Positions 8,262-15,888 of a DNA stretch of 64,000 nucleotides are shown one piece after another. The notes under the pieces were generated by a model that saw only the letters and a program-made list of their open reading frames with translations, was not told where the DNA came from and made no database searches. Position numbers and translations under genes: made by a program. Source of the DNA: Lachnoclostridium sp. An196 (GTDB taxonomy: Bacteria > Bacillota > Clostridia > Lachnospirales > Lachnospiraceae); NCBI RefSeq assembly GCF_002160135.1, contig NZ_NFJZ01000004.1, forward strand, positions 182,801-246,800, written 5' to 3'. How positions within the stretch are numbered: position 1 is the first letter of the stretch; each line of letters opens with the position of its first letter.

Positions 8262-8500
8262 TATAATGAGCGCAGAGCGCTCATTATACCACCGCGCATA
8301 TCGGTTTCTGCGCCCGCCGCAGAAAGCCGGGCGCATCCGCCGGAGGCAACATGTCTGCGAAGCGGACATGTTATAATGAGCGCAGAGCGCTCATTATACC
8401 ACCGCGCATACCGGTTTCTGCGCCCGCCGCAGAAAGCCGGGCGCATCCGCCGGAGGCAACATGTCTGCGAAGCGGACATGTTATAATGAGCGCAGAGCGC
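8262..8500 (+). repeat. 110-bp tandem repeat (2.2 copies) with embedded palindromes
   Basis: Units begin at 8262, 8372 and 8482; the two full units differ by one base (catatcgg/cataccgg) and the third stops after 19 bases. Each unit starts with TATAATGAGCGC-AGA-GCGCTCATTATA, a perfect 12-bp inverted repeat containing a TATAAT hexamer. It then has TTTCTGC..GCAGAAA and AACATGTC..GACATGTT palindromes, and GGAGGCAACATG, which looks like a ribosome site plus start codon. The array fills the gap between the truncated MFS gene and the isochorismatase gene. Confidence 0.92.
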
Positions 8501-8535
8501 GAATTGTATTATTACATGAAAGGTCGGGGAAATAC

Positions 8536-9078
8536 ATGAAAAAAGCATTGGTCGTAGTCGACATGCAGGTAGATTTCATAACCGGGGCGCTGGGAAATGA
8601 ACAGTGCCGTGCGATTGTGCCGAATGTGGCGGCAAAAGTAAAGTCCGCGCAGGAGAGCGGAACGGATCTGATCTTCACCATGGACACGCATGGGGAAGAT
8701 TATCTGGATACCCAGGAGGGGAAGAACCTGCCCGTTCCCCACTGTATCAGGGGAACGGAAGGATGGCAGATTATTCCGGAACTTAAGGACGCGGCGGATC
8801 AGTCGGGTAAAAAAGTGGAAAAGGATACGTTCGGCAGCATGGAGCTGGGACGGTATCTGAGTGAAGCGGGTTATGAAGAAGCGGAACTGGTCGGTGTGTG
8901 TACGGATATCTGCGTGATCAGCAATGCCATGACAATGAAAGCTTTTGCGCCGGAGATGGTGATTGCGGTAGATGCGGCGTGCTGCGCCGGGGTGACGCCG
9001 GAGAGCCACAGAACTGCGCTGAAGGCGATGAAATCCTGTCAGATTCATGTTGTCAACGAAGGAAAAGAACCATATTGA
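8536..9078 (+). CDS. Isochorismatase-family cysteine hydrolase
   Basis: A 180-residue hydrolase of the nicotinamidase/isochorismatase fold. The catalytic triad is visible: Asp9 (VVVDMQVDF), Lys96 (VEKDTFGS) and Cys126 in the GVCTDICVISNA loop. The zinc-site residues of nicotinamidases are only partly matched (DTHGEDY), so the substrate may be nicotinamide or another amide. I start at ATGAAAAAAGC (weak GGGGA upstream). An in-frame ATG 75 bases earlier, inside the tandem repeat and with its own GGAGG, could add an N-terminal extension. A VOC gene follows 27 bases downstream. Confidence 0.88.
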   Translation: MKKALVVVDMQVDFITGALGNEQCRAIVPNVAAKVKSAQESGTDLIFTMDTHGEDYLDTQEGKNLPVPHCIRGTEGWQIIPELKDAADQSGKKVEKDTFGSMELGRYLSEAGYEEAELVGVCTDICVISNAMTMKAFAPEMVIAVDAACCAGVTPESHRTALKAMKSCQIHVVNEGKEPY

Positions 9079-9105
9079 TTTTCCAAGATTGCAGGAGGAT
9101 ATTTT

Positions 9106-9489
9106 ATGAGGATAGAACATGTCGCGATGTATGTGAAGGACCTGGAAAAGACCAGAGATTTCTTTGAAAAATATTTTGGAGCCGTTTCCGGCGCCGGATA
9201 TCACAACCGGAACACGGATTTCCGCTCTTATTTTCTGTCCTTTGATGACGGCGCCCGGCTGGAGATCATGAATAAACCCGGTATGGATGATGCGGAAAAG
9301 GCATTGGCAAGGACCGGATTCGCACACGTTGCTTTCAGCGTAGGCAGCAGGGAACTGGTCGACGAACTGACGAAGACGCTGAAAGCGGATGGATTTGAAG
9401 TTGTCAGCGGGCCGCGCACGACAGGCGACGGATATTATGAGAGCTGTATCGTGGATCTGGAAGGGAACCAGATCGAGATAACCGTCTGA
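9106..9489 (+). CDS. VOC family (glyoxalase-like) protein
   Basis: A 127-residue protein with two paired beta-alpha-beta-beta-beta modules, as in the glyoxalase/bleomycin-resistance/dioxygenase superfamily. [20 protein letters not shown] supplies the first metal-ligand His, FAHVAFSV the second module, and DLEGNQIEI the conserved end with the Glu ligand. AGGAGG precedes the ATG. It is probably co-transcribed with the upstream hydrolase. Substrate not known. Confidence 0.88.
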   Translation: MRIEHVAMYVKDLEKTRDFFEKYFGAVSGAGYHNRNTDFRSYFLSFDDGARLEIMNKPGMDDAEKALARTGFAHVAFSVGSRELVDELTKTLKADGFEVVSGPRTTGDGYYESCIVDLEGNQIEITV

Positions 9490-9523
9490 TAGAAAACGCG
9501 CCTGCCGGTGCGGAGACGCAGAA

Positions 9524-9916
9524 TCACAGTTTGGCGATGACTCTGCACGGCAGGCCTGTCAAACCTGCGTAATTCATAGGGTATGTATTTACAATATAGT
9601 CTTCCGGACCGGTCAGCGCTTTTAAATTACACATATTTTCAATGATAAAAACGCCTTTGTCCGCGCAGTACTGGTCTTTCTGCGTGTGTTCTTTTCCGCG
9701 TCTGACTCCGGCGAAATCGGTGCCGATGATCGATATCCCGATTTTTTACCTCGCCCACGTCAAAGACAATCCCCTTTCGTTCTGTGTAATCCAGCAGAAA
9801 ATCCTTGTCCATAATGTCAAAGTGAGTTCCCAAATGTCCCACAAGGGCTTTCTTTCATTTCCCTGCGCATCGGCAGCCATTTTCGCTGTAATTTTTAACG
9901 TTAAATCGATCCAAAC
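9524..9916 (-). pseudogene. Cyclase family (kynurenine formamidase-like) pseudogene
   Basis: Three fragments of one protein are readable in order on the minus strand. First comes an N-terminal WIDLTLKITAKMAADAQGNE. After a one-base loss it continues as KALVGHLGTHFDIMDKDF, which holds the GTHFD metal motif, then YTERKGIVFDVGEVKNRDI. After a break near 9740 the C-terminal IIGTDFAGVRRGKEHT and ENMCNL follow, ending TGLPCRVIAKL. An intact family member has about 210 residues, so some 70 central residues are deleted, and the start codon is also lost. This is clearly a decayed gene. Confidence 0.82.
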
Positions 9917-9971
9917 CTAAAGGTATAAACAAGACAACTAAAAGAAACTTCTGCGACAGTTCTATTTTTTC

Positions 9972-9977
9972 TATAAT
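9972..9977 (+). promoter_or_regulatory. Likely -10 box upstream of the flavodoxin-fold gene
   Basis: A perfect TATAAT lies 64 bases before the ATG in an AT-rich stretch. The -35 region is weak (TTCTGC at an 18-base spacer). It is the only promoter-like site between the cyclase remnant and the gene. Confidence 0.5.
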
Positions 9978-10040
9978 AAACACAAGGGTTGGAGATCCGC
10001 CCCTTTCAGCAAAGAAGACTTATTTTACGGGAGGAAAAAC

Positions 10041-10574
10041 ATGAGTAAAAAAGTTTTAATTATTTCAGGAAGTCCCCGGAAAAACGGGAACTCGGACATT
10101 TTATGCGGACAGTTTGAAAAAGGCGCCAGGGAAGCCGGCAATACAGTGGAAAAGGTTAATCTGCGGGAACTGAAGATCGGGTACTGCAAAGCCTGTTATG
10201 GATGCAGGGGAACGGGCGCGTGTGTGCAGAAGGATGATATGGAAAGCCTTCTGGAGAAAATGGTGGCGGCAGATGTTCTGGTGCTGGCAACTCCGGTATA
10301 TTTCTATTCCATGGACGGACAGATGAAGACTATGATCGACCGGACACTGTCCCGTTACACAGAGATGCGGGACAAGGATGTCTATCTGATCGCCACGGCC
10401 GCGGCAGGAAGACGCGCGATGGCCAGGACGATGGATGCATTGAAAGGTTTTACAGACTGTCTGCCGGGAGCAAAAGTAAGACGGGAAATCTATGGAGAGG
10501 GCGTCTATCAGAGGGGGGAAGTAGAAAGTACCCCTGCATACAGGGAAGCATATGAAGCCGGAAAAGCGGTCTGA
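10041..10574 (+). CDS. Flavodoxin family / NADPH-dependent FMN reductase-like protein
   Basis: A 177-residue flavodoxin-fold protein. The phosphate-binding start VLIISGSPRKNGNSD is typical of the NADPH-dependent FMN reductase and iron-sulfur-flavoprotein group. CKACYGCRGTGACVQKDDM matches the Cys-containing loop seen in those proteins, and the FMN-binding TPVYFYSMDGQMK is conserved. GGGAGG precedes the ATG. It is likely a soluble oxidoreductase that binds FMN. Electron partner and substrate cannot be told. The lipoprotein gene follows 18 bases later. Confidence 0.88.
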   Translation: MSKKVLIISGSPRKNGNSDILCGQFEKGAREAGNTVEKVNLRELKIGYCKACYGCRGTGACVQKDDMESLLEKMVAADVLVLATPVYFYSMDGQMKTMIDRTLSRYTEMRDKDVYLIATAAAGRRAMARTMDALKGFTDCLPGAKVRREIYGEGVYQRGEVESTPAYREAYEAGKAV

Positions 10575-10592
10575 TATGCGTCGGACATAAGA

Positions 10593-12551
10593 ATGCGGTA
10601 CAGGATTATGAGAAAAAACGGGATATTATTGATCATTATGATACTGACTGTTTGGCTGGCGGCATGCGGTGCAGACCGTGATACCCTGAACGGGGAGTCG
10701 GAAGACAGTTACGACGCCGGAGAAGGCGCGGCGGACGATGCCGGAGAAGATACGGCGGATGATGCGTGGAGCAGTACGGCGGAATCGGAAGCAGCCGGAA
10801 CCGCCGCCGCTTCAGATACGGTTGCGGGCGCCGCTGTGGACGCTCACAGCAGACAGACGTTTTATCTCTGGGAAGAGGGGGATATGCCTTCGCAGACAGA
10901 ATATACGGAAAATGAAGGACGCTATGCGGACGATCCGGACTTTCGCCCGGCTGTGCGGACATTTCCCGTTCCGGAAGGGACAGAGAAAAAAGGGGCAGTG
11001 CTCATCTGCGCGGGAGGGGCGTTCCAGTACCGAAGTGACGAGAATGAAGGGACTCCGGTGGCGGAACTCTTAAGCAGTCTGGGATATCAGAGTTTTGTGG
11101 TGGATTACCGCCTCCGTCCTTATACGCAGGAAGAAGGAGCCCTCGACCTGGCACGGGCGGTCCGCTTTGTCCGCAGCCATGCGGAAGAATACGGAATCGA
11201 CGAGAAAGACATCGCTGTCATGGGATTCTCGGCAGGAGGAATCCTGAGCGGTGAAATGCTTCTGCATTTTGACGGGATCACAGACGGTACGTTCCTGGAT
11301 GCCGGTTATGTGCCGGATGAGCTGGATCAGGTTTCTGCCGATGCCGCTGCCTGCGGGATGATCTATGCGTTTTATGGAAGACTCAGCGTAGCGTCTGCAG
11401 ATGTGGAGAGCTTCAGGGAAGCTGATCTGCCGCCCACTTATTTTGTATACGGCTCCAGAGATCCTTTTGTGGGAGAATTTGAAGAATGTGTCCGGGCGCT
11501 TCAGGAAGCGGGCATCCCGGTGGAAGCTCATGAACTGGAAGACATGCCTCACGGCTTCGGCGCAGAGGGCGGATGGATCGACGGATATGACGCGTGGTTA
11601 TCACAGATATTTGCGGAGAACGGCGGTCAGAATCATTTGGGAGATGAAACTGTGGCTGGAGAAAGTGTATATACACTAAATACGAAAGTGGCGGACGTGA
11701 TCAATGATCCCGTCTTTGACGACTATGGAAGACTGATCTTTCCTGTGGATCTGAGGATCAGCGGAGGTCTGGAGCTTCGGGATCTGGATTCTGTTCTGAT
11801 GTGGTACAACAATGTGAATCCGGAAAAGACGGTGGAGATAGCCAATTATCTAAGAGAACAGGCTGCTTCCGGAGAGCAGATATTTTATGACATCTATACG
11901 GAAGAAGAAAAGGAAGCGGATCCGGACAAAGAAGATACAGGGCTGTTCCTTTTCCGGGGCGATCCGGGAGCCAGGACGGCTGTCCTGAATGCGGGCGGAG
12001 GTTTCGTCTATGTGGCGGCCATGCACGACAGCTTTCCGCAGGCGCTGGAACTGTCTCAAAATGGTTATAATGCGTTCGCGCTGATCTATCGTCCCGGCGC
12101 GCAGACCGCATGTGAGGATCTGGCAAGAGCGATCGCGTTTCTCCATGAGAACGCGGAAGAGTTGAGGATCAATATGACGGATTATTCCTTATGGGGAGGC
12201 TCCGCCGGAGCGCGTATGGCCGCGTGGCTGGGTTCTTACGGAACCGCCGCCTTCGGAGAAGAGGCATATCCCCGCCCGGCCGCAGTCATCATGCAGTATA
12301 CGGGGCTTTCGGAAGTGACAGGTTACGAACCGCCGACATACGCGTGTGTGGGCACCAGTGACGGGATCGCCTATTACCGCACCGTGGAAAATTATATCAG
12401 CCAGATACAGCAGGACGGTACGGATGCGGAAGTGGAAGTGTTTAACGGTCTGCGGCATGGTTTCGGTCTGGGGCAAGGGACTGTGGCGGAAGGATGGATT
12501 GACCGCGCGATCAGCTTCTGGGAGCGAAATATGGGCAGTTACGGAAGATGA
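10593..12551 (+). CDS. Lipoprotein with two alpha/beta-hydrolase (esterase) domains
   Basis: A 652-residue exported protein. The signal peptide ends in a lipobox LAAC (Cys25), followed by an Asp/Glu/Ala-rich linker to about residue 85. Domain 1 (about 100-350) has the oxyanion GGAF, nucleophile GFSAGG and MPHGF histidine; domain 2 (about 430-650) has GGGF, GGSAG and LRHGF. Both are acetyl-esterase/BD-FAE-like, and both triads look intact. Each half resembles proteins that usually stand alone, so this is a fusion or internal duplication. Likely role: de-acylation of extracellular glycans; this is inference. The gene converges on the acetyltransferase gene with six bases between. Confidence 0.88.
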   Translation: MRYRIMRKNGILLIIMILTVWLAACGADRDTLNGESEDSYDAGEGAADDAGEDTADDAWSSTAESEAAGTAAASDTVAGAAVDAHSRQTFYLWEEGDMPSQTEYTENEGRYADDPDFRPAVRTFPVPEGTEKKGAVLICAGGAFQYRSDENEGTPVAELLSSLGYQSFVVDYRLRPYTQEEGALDLARAVRFVRSHAEEYGIDEKDIAVMGFSAGGILSGEMLLHFDGITDGTFLDAGYVPDELDQVSADAAACGMIYAFYGRLSVASADVESFREADLPPTYFVYGSRDPFVGEFEECVRALQEAGIPVEAHELEDMPHGFGAEGGWIDGYDAWLSQIFAENGGQNHLGDETVAGESVYTLNTKVADVINDPVFDDYGRLIFPVDLRISGGLELRDLDSVLMWYNNVNPEKTVEIANYLREQAASGEQIFYDIYTEEEKEADPDKEDTGLFLFRGDPGARTAVLNAGGGFVYVAAMHDSFPQALELSQNGYNAFALIYRPGAQTACEDLARAIAFLHENAEELRINMTDYSLWGGSAGARMAAWLGSYGTAAFGEEAYPRPAAVIMQYTGLSEVTGYEPPTYACVGTSDGIAYYRTVENYISQIQQDGTDAEVEVFNGLRHGFGLGQGTVAEGWIDRAISFWERNMGSYGR

Positions 12552-12557
12552 TGCAAT

Positions 12558-13145
12558 TTACAGATTTTTCCGCATTACCCGGCAGGGATTTCCATAAGCA
12601 ACCACATCGTTTGGGATGTCCTTTGTCACAATGCTGCCGGCGCCGATCACCACATTGTTTCCGATAGTGACGCCGGGCATAATAATAGCCCCTCCTCCTA
12701 TCCATACGTTGTTGCCGATTATAACGGGCGCTGTCTGTGTTTTGCAAAATTCAAAGGATCCATCTGCCTTCGGTTCGCCGAAGCGGTCAATCGCGTTTGT
12801 CGGGTGAAAGGCGGTATAAATTTGGACGTTAGGAGCAATCAGAGCGTTGTCGCCGATTTGGATGAGATTGTCGTCCAAAAAAGTGCAGTTCATGTTTACT
12901 TCGCAATTATTGCCGAAATAAATATTATTTCCGTAGTCTACATAGAAAGGAGCGGTAATCCAGAGATTTTTTCCCTTTCCGCCTAATAATTCATTTAAAA
13001 TACGTTCCTTTTCCCGGGAATCGGCGGAATCTGTCCGGTTAAAATCCCTGACCAGATCTTTTGCCTTATGCCATTGCGTTAAAAGTTCTTCGTCGCCGCA
13101 GTCGTAAAGCTGTCCCGCCAGCATTTTTTCTCTTTCCGTCATCAT
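12558..13145 (-). CDS. Sugar O-acetyltransferase (maltose/galactoside acetyltransferase family)
   Basis: A 195-residue acyltransferase with a left-handed beta-helix built of hexapeptide repeats (IGDNALIAPNV, IIGNNVWIGGGAIIMPGVTIG and following). The catalytic His lies in YTAFHP, and the N-terminal helical segment MLAGQLYDCGDEEL is diagnostic of the Maa/LacA/NodL group. It transfers acetyl from acetyl-CoA to a sugar hydroxyl in the cytoplasm. AAAGGAG precedes the ATG. It stands beside a putative extracellular esterase lipoprotein, but on the opposite strand. Confidence 0.92.
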   Translation of the reverse strand: MMTEREKMLAGQLYDCGDEELLTQWHKAKDLVRDFNRTDSADSREKERILNELLGGKGKNLWITAPFYVDYGNNIYFGNNCEVNMNCTFLDDNLIQIGDNALIAPNVQIYTAFHPTNAIDRFGEPKADGSFEFCKTQTAPVIIGNNVWIGGGAIIMPGVTIGNNVVIGAGSIVTKDIPNDVVAYGNPCRVMRKNL

Positions 13146-13221
13146 AAATTTCTCCTTTAAGATCGGTGGAATGGTGTAATCATTATATCTTATTTTATAA
13201 AAAAAGGAAATCGGTCATTCG

Positions 13222-13250
13222 TTGACAAAAAAATATAAAACATTTATTAT
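13222..13250 (+). promoter_or_regulatory. Sigma-A-type promoter for the BMC-like gene
   Basis: TTGACA, a 17-base AT-rich spacer, then TATTAT. The transcript would carry a leader of about 90 bases. Confidence 0.75.
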
Positions 13251-13265
13251 TATATACAGTTAGTG

Positions 13266-13292
13266 CCCTGCAGGACTGAGATGCTTGCAGGG
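13266..13292 (+). promoter_or_regulatory. Leader hairpin upstream of the BMC-like gene
   Basis: CCCTGCA and TGCAGGG form a 7-bp stem with a 13-base loop within the untranslated leader. No T-run follows, so it is not a simple terminator. Function unknown. Confidence 0.4.
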
Positions 13293-13348
13293 TATTCCTG
13301 TAAATCAGAATTTTAAAGAATGAAAAAGAAACAGAGGGGGTATAGGCA

Positions 13349-13654
13349 GTGGCAGTAAAGATCAGAATTATGAAAACCGTATCGCCGGGGACAAAGGAAA
13401 TCATAGGCAGGAGGGCGCGGAAAGACAATCTGGAAGAACTGTTCCGCCAGAATGCGGCGCTGGCTCTTGTGCAGGGCAGCGTATGCGATATGATTTTTGC
13501 CAGCGACGTGGCGCAGAAAGCGTCGGACGTGGAAGTCTTTGAGATCATGGGGAGCTGTCCGCAGCATATGACCTGCCTGGGTATCCTGGGAGACGTGGCA
13601 GCCGTGGAGGCGGCCGTACAGAAGGTAAAAGCCGCAGATTCCGCCAGCGAGTGA
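13349..13654 (+). CDS. Orphan BMC-domain-like (EutS/PduU-type) protein
   Basis: A 101-residue protein starting at GTG, with AGAGGGGG seven bases upstream. The segment MIFASDVAQKASDVEVFEIMG followed by CLGILGDVAAVEAAVQKVK resembles the core of bacterial microcompartment shell proteins. The N-terminal VSPGTKEI before the core recalls the permuted EutS/PduU layout. No other microcompartment shell, signature-enzyme or cofactor gene lies nearby. It may assemble small hexamers, or may be a co-opted fold. The likeness is by eye only; an alternative is an unrelated ferredoxin-like protein. Confidence 0.6.
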   Translation: MAVKIRIMKTVSPGTKEIIGRRARKDNLEELFRQNAALALVQGSVCDMIFASDVAQKASDVEVFEIMGSCPQHMTCLGILGDVAAVEAAVQKVKAADSASE

Positions 13655-13703
13655 ATCCGCGCCGGTGAGGCAGAGAGACTTAAAAACAGGAAAGGCCTAA
13701 AAA

Positions 13704-14195
13704 ATGAAAAAAATAGACCCGAATCGTCCGGTTGCCTATATGGGGACCATAATTGTCGCCATATTATCCATCGTACAGGCTGAAAAAAGAATACTGCCTA
13801 TGGCAGCCGGGATCCTGCTCCTGGCGCTGAATTTTGCCCTGACCGGGGTGATCTTACTGACGATCGCCCAGGATACAGCCAGAAGATATTCAGAGATCGT
13901 GGTGATATCCATAGCTACATACACTTTTTATAAGATCATAATGGCTGTGGTCAATATGGTGAAAGTCAGAAAGACGTAGTCTCCGGTTCTGATCACGATC
14001 CGAAATATCGGAACGGCGGATGCGCTGGCTTCCATGCTTACACTTCAGGCGACCATGCTGGCGTCATTTCAGGGAAAGGGCGGTCTGGACGCGAACCGGA
14101 TGAACGCGGTCACAGGAATGGTCGTCTGTGTTCTCATACTGGCGCTGGGAGTCAGCATGATACGCTATGCTTTCAAAAATCAAAAAGATAATTAA
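13704..14195 (+). pseudogene. Membrane protein gene interrupted by an in-frame TAG
   Basis: The first 91 codons encode a protein with three hydrophobic segments (about 12-24, 32-53 and 62-85). They end in TAG at 13977-13979, then 71 further codons continue in the same frame (SPVLITIRNIGTADALASML, an amphipathic region and a last TM segment VVCVLILALGVSMI) to TAA. The downstream half has coding character and ends sensibly before a terminator, so one gene of about 163 codons is broken by a nonsense codon. A short 91-residue product is still possible. I do not recognise the family. Confidence 0.65.
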
Positions 14196-14203
14196 AAATA
14201 TAT

Positions 14204-14240
14204 AGCCGGTTGGCTCTGCAATGCAGAATCAGCCGGTTTT
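14204..14240 (+). terminator. Intrinsic terminator after the interrupted membrane protein gene
   Basis: GGCT/AGCC outer and CTGC-AAT-GCAG inner stems, separated by a small bulge, then TTTT. Confidence 0.65.
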
Positions 14241-14343
14241 AAAAATAATTAATGTAACTATTGATATTACAATGAAAATGTGATGATTTAAGAATGAAAG
14301 ATGAAACTGTAAATGTTACAACGGGAAAAGGAGAGAGCATCAC

Positions 14344-14520
14344 ATGAGTAAAGCAGTTGAACTTTTACAGGCAAATCCGGAGATCGAGGTGTGTGTATCG
14401 GATCCTTCCTATGCATGGATCCGCATCCATGGAACCGCCGTATTTGAGGATAATATGGCTGTAAAAGAAGGAGCTATGAATAACCCCATCGTAAAAAGCC
14501 AGTATGAGACTGCGAACTAA
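14344..14520 (+). pseudogene. Pyridoxamine 5'-phosphate oxidase-like protein fragment 1
   Basis: A 58-codon frame with a good ribosome site (GGAGAG). Its sequence LLQANPEIEVCVSD..YAWIRIHGTAVFEDNMAVKE is the central strand-turn-strand of small flavin-binding PPOX-family proteins. The usual N-terminal strand and the C-terminal EVFYL region are missing, so it is either a remnant or a tiny truncated protein. It is directly followed by another PPOX fragment of a different member. Confidence 0.6.
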
Positions 14521-14528
14521 TGCGGTGA

Positions 14529-14738
14529 CTGAAAGACGAAATCCATTCGGCGGTGATCGCCACCGTTGACGGAGAAGGAAGGCCTGCCGCACGTGTGATC
14601 GACATTATGCTGGCAGATGACAGAAGCCTGTATTTTATCACCGCAAAAGGGAAAGCTTAAGGAGGTATTTGAGCAGAATCCGTATATGGCGGAGATCTAT
14701 CCCCAGGAAGAGAGCCGGTCAGCACTGGAGGTCAAAGA
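14529..14738 (+). pseudogene. Pyridoxamine 5'-phosphate oxidase-like protein fragment 2 (internally deleted)
   Basis: EIHSAVIATVDGEGRPAARV and IDIMLADDRSLYFITAKGK are the N-terminal flavin-binding strands of a PPOX-like protein. At about 14652 the frame shifts by a deletion into LKEVFEQNPYMAEIYPQEES, which is the later part of the same family. No start codon or intact frame remains. Confidence 0.65.
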
Positions 14739-14778
14739 CAGCAATTCGGGAGCTTTTTACTCTCGGTCTGCTGTCTTT
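14734..14778. terminator. Terminator-like hairpin after the PPOX remnants
   Basis: Perfect 10-bp stem AAAGACAGCA/TGCTGTCTTT with a 25-base loop. Short T-runs on either strand make it a possible bidirectional terminator. Confidence 0.45.
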
Positions 14779-14945
14779 GTGCAGGTCATGTATTTAAAAT
14801 TTCTTAATTCTTTGACAAGTTCCATAACATCATCTTCTGAGGTCAGGCCAGTGCGCTCTGCTTCTCCGGTCATCTCCTGCTGAAGCATCTGCATAGCGTA
14901 GACAGCGGAATTTACAATGCGGACAGTGTTTCCCTCAACGATGAA
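14757..14945 (-). pseudogene. Remnant of a small unidentified protein (antitoxin-like composition)
   Basis: Minus-strand codons read TVRIVNSAVYAMQMLQQEM, then TGEAERTGLTSEDDVMELVK. This is a coherent amphipathic sequence with coding character, but no start codon lies before an upstream stop. It sits just downstream of the peptidase E-like gene on the same strand. The composition recalls small antitoxins, but I cannot identify it. Confidence 0.35.
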
Positions 14946-14954
14946 TAAGAAGTA

Positions 14955-15671
14955 TCAGATTGCAGCAGTCTCGCCCAAAGCGGATATTTGGGTGGTCTTT
15001 CCATCAGCGATCAGATATGCCTCCCCGCAGATCTCTTCCTGCCCGTTATCAATATAAAGATAACTGCCGTCTGTCAGCGCGTAGAATTTCCTGCCCTGGC
15101 TGTCCGGATATGTGATATCTTCTATTATCCGCATTCCGTCAAGAATGTTGTCTTTTATCATCTGATAATGAGGAAGGATCATCGTTTTGGTCAGATCAAG
15201 GCCGGTGAGAAATCTCTGATAACCGGCGTCGATCGCTTCCCCTTCCAGTTCCGGCTGCGCGTAGACCACATCGGCGCTGTTCATGGATCCGGCGCTGATG
15301 CCCATGACGATTTTGTCATAAGAGCGCAGAAGATCACGTAAGGAAATCTGTGCAAAAAACTTGTTCTGTGTCGGGACATGGCCGCCCGCAAGGATGATAA
15401 AATCGGCATGATCTACCAGGTTTTTGGCAGATCCCTGATTCCGGCGGTCAAGAACGGTAAAACCGCTGAATGGAAAACCGGCTGTTTCAAAAGCTGCTTT
15501 TACAGATCCTGCAAACCGGTCCATATGTATATAATCGTCCGGATCGGAGCTGACAAAGAGTGCATTGCAGCGGTCCGGCAGACTGCTTTTAAGTTTGTCG
15601 ATAAAGCCGTTTGCCGGATTGAGCTCTTCTGTATCTGAGAGCATGGGGCTGCTGGTGAGAAAACATTTCAT
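14955..15671 (-). CDS. Peptidase E-like (S51 family) protein
   Basis: A 238-residue member of the class I amidotransferase-like S51 family (peptidase E, cyanophycinase). The nucleophile serine lies in GISAGSMN, preceded by the conserved FIILAGGHVPTQNKFF, and ILPHYQ follows. In the family it cleaves Asp-Xaa dipeptides or related beta-aspartyl bonds in the cytoplasm. GGAGGAGG precedes the ATG. It is monocistronic apart from the small remnant downstream. The exact substrate is unknown. Confidence 0.85.
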   Translation of the reverse strand: MKCFLTSSPMLSDTEELNPANGFIDKLKSSLPDRCNALFVSSDPDDYIHMDRFAGSVKAAFETAGFPFSGFTVLDRRNQGSAKNLVDHADFIILAGGHVPTQNKFFAQISLRDLLRSYDKIVMGISAGSMNSADVVYAQPELEGEAIDAGYQRFLTGLDLTKTMILPHYQMIKDNILDGMRIIEDITYPDSQGRKFYALTDGSYLYIDNGQEEICGEAYLIADGKTTQISALGETAAI

Positions 15672-15888
15672 ATGTATAATTCCTCCTCCTGTTAATGTTT
15701 GTGTTTTTAGGGCGTTTGTAAGTTTTTGATACGGTCAGCGTAGCAAAAATATTTTGTGCAGTCAAGGAAAGAAAATCCGCGGATTCTATTCGGCTCAAGC
15801 TGACGGTTGAAGAAAAAGCCTTTTTGTGGTACGCTAAATAAGTATCATTGACGAAATACATAGACCGGCTATTCAGGAGGAGACAGGT

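Noticed and set aside
8262..8500. CRISPR array
   Set aside because: Units are head-to-tail 110-bp repeats without unique spacers.
8139..8548. Minus-strand open frames through the 110-bp repeat
   Set aside because: They repeat the same peptide because of the DNA repeat and show no homology or start signal.
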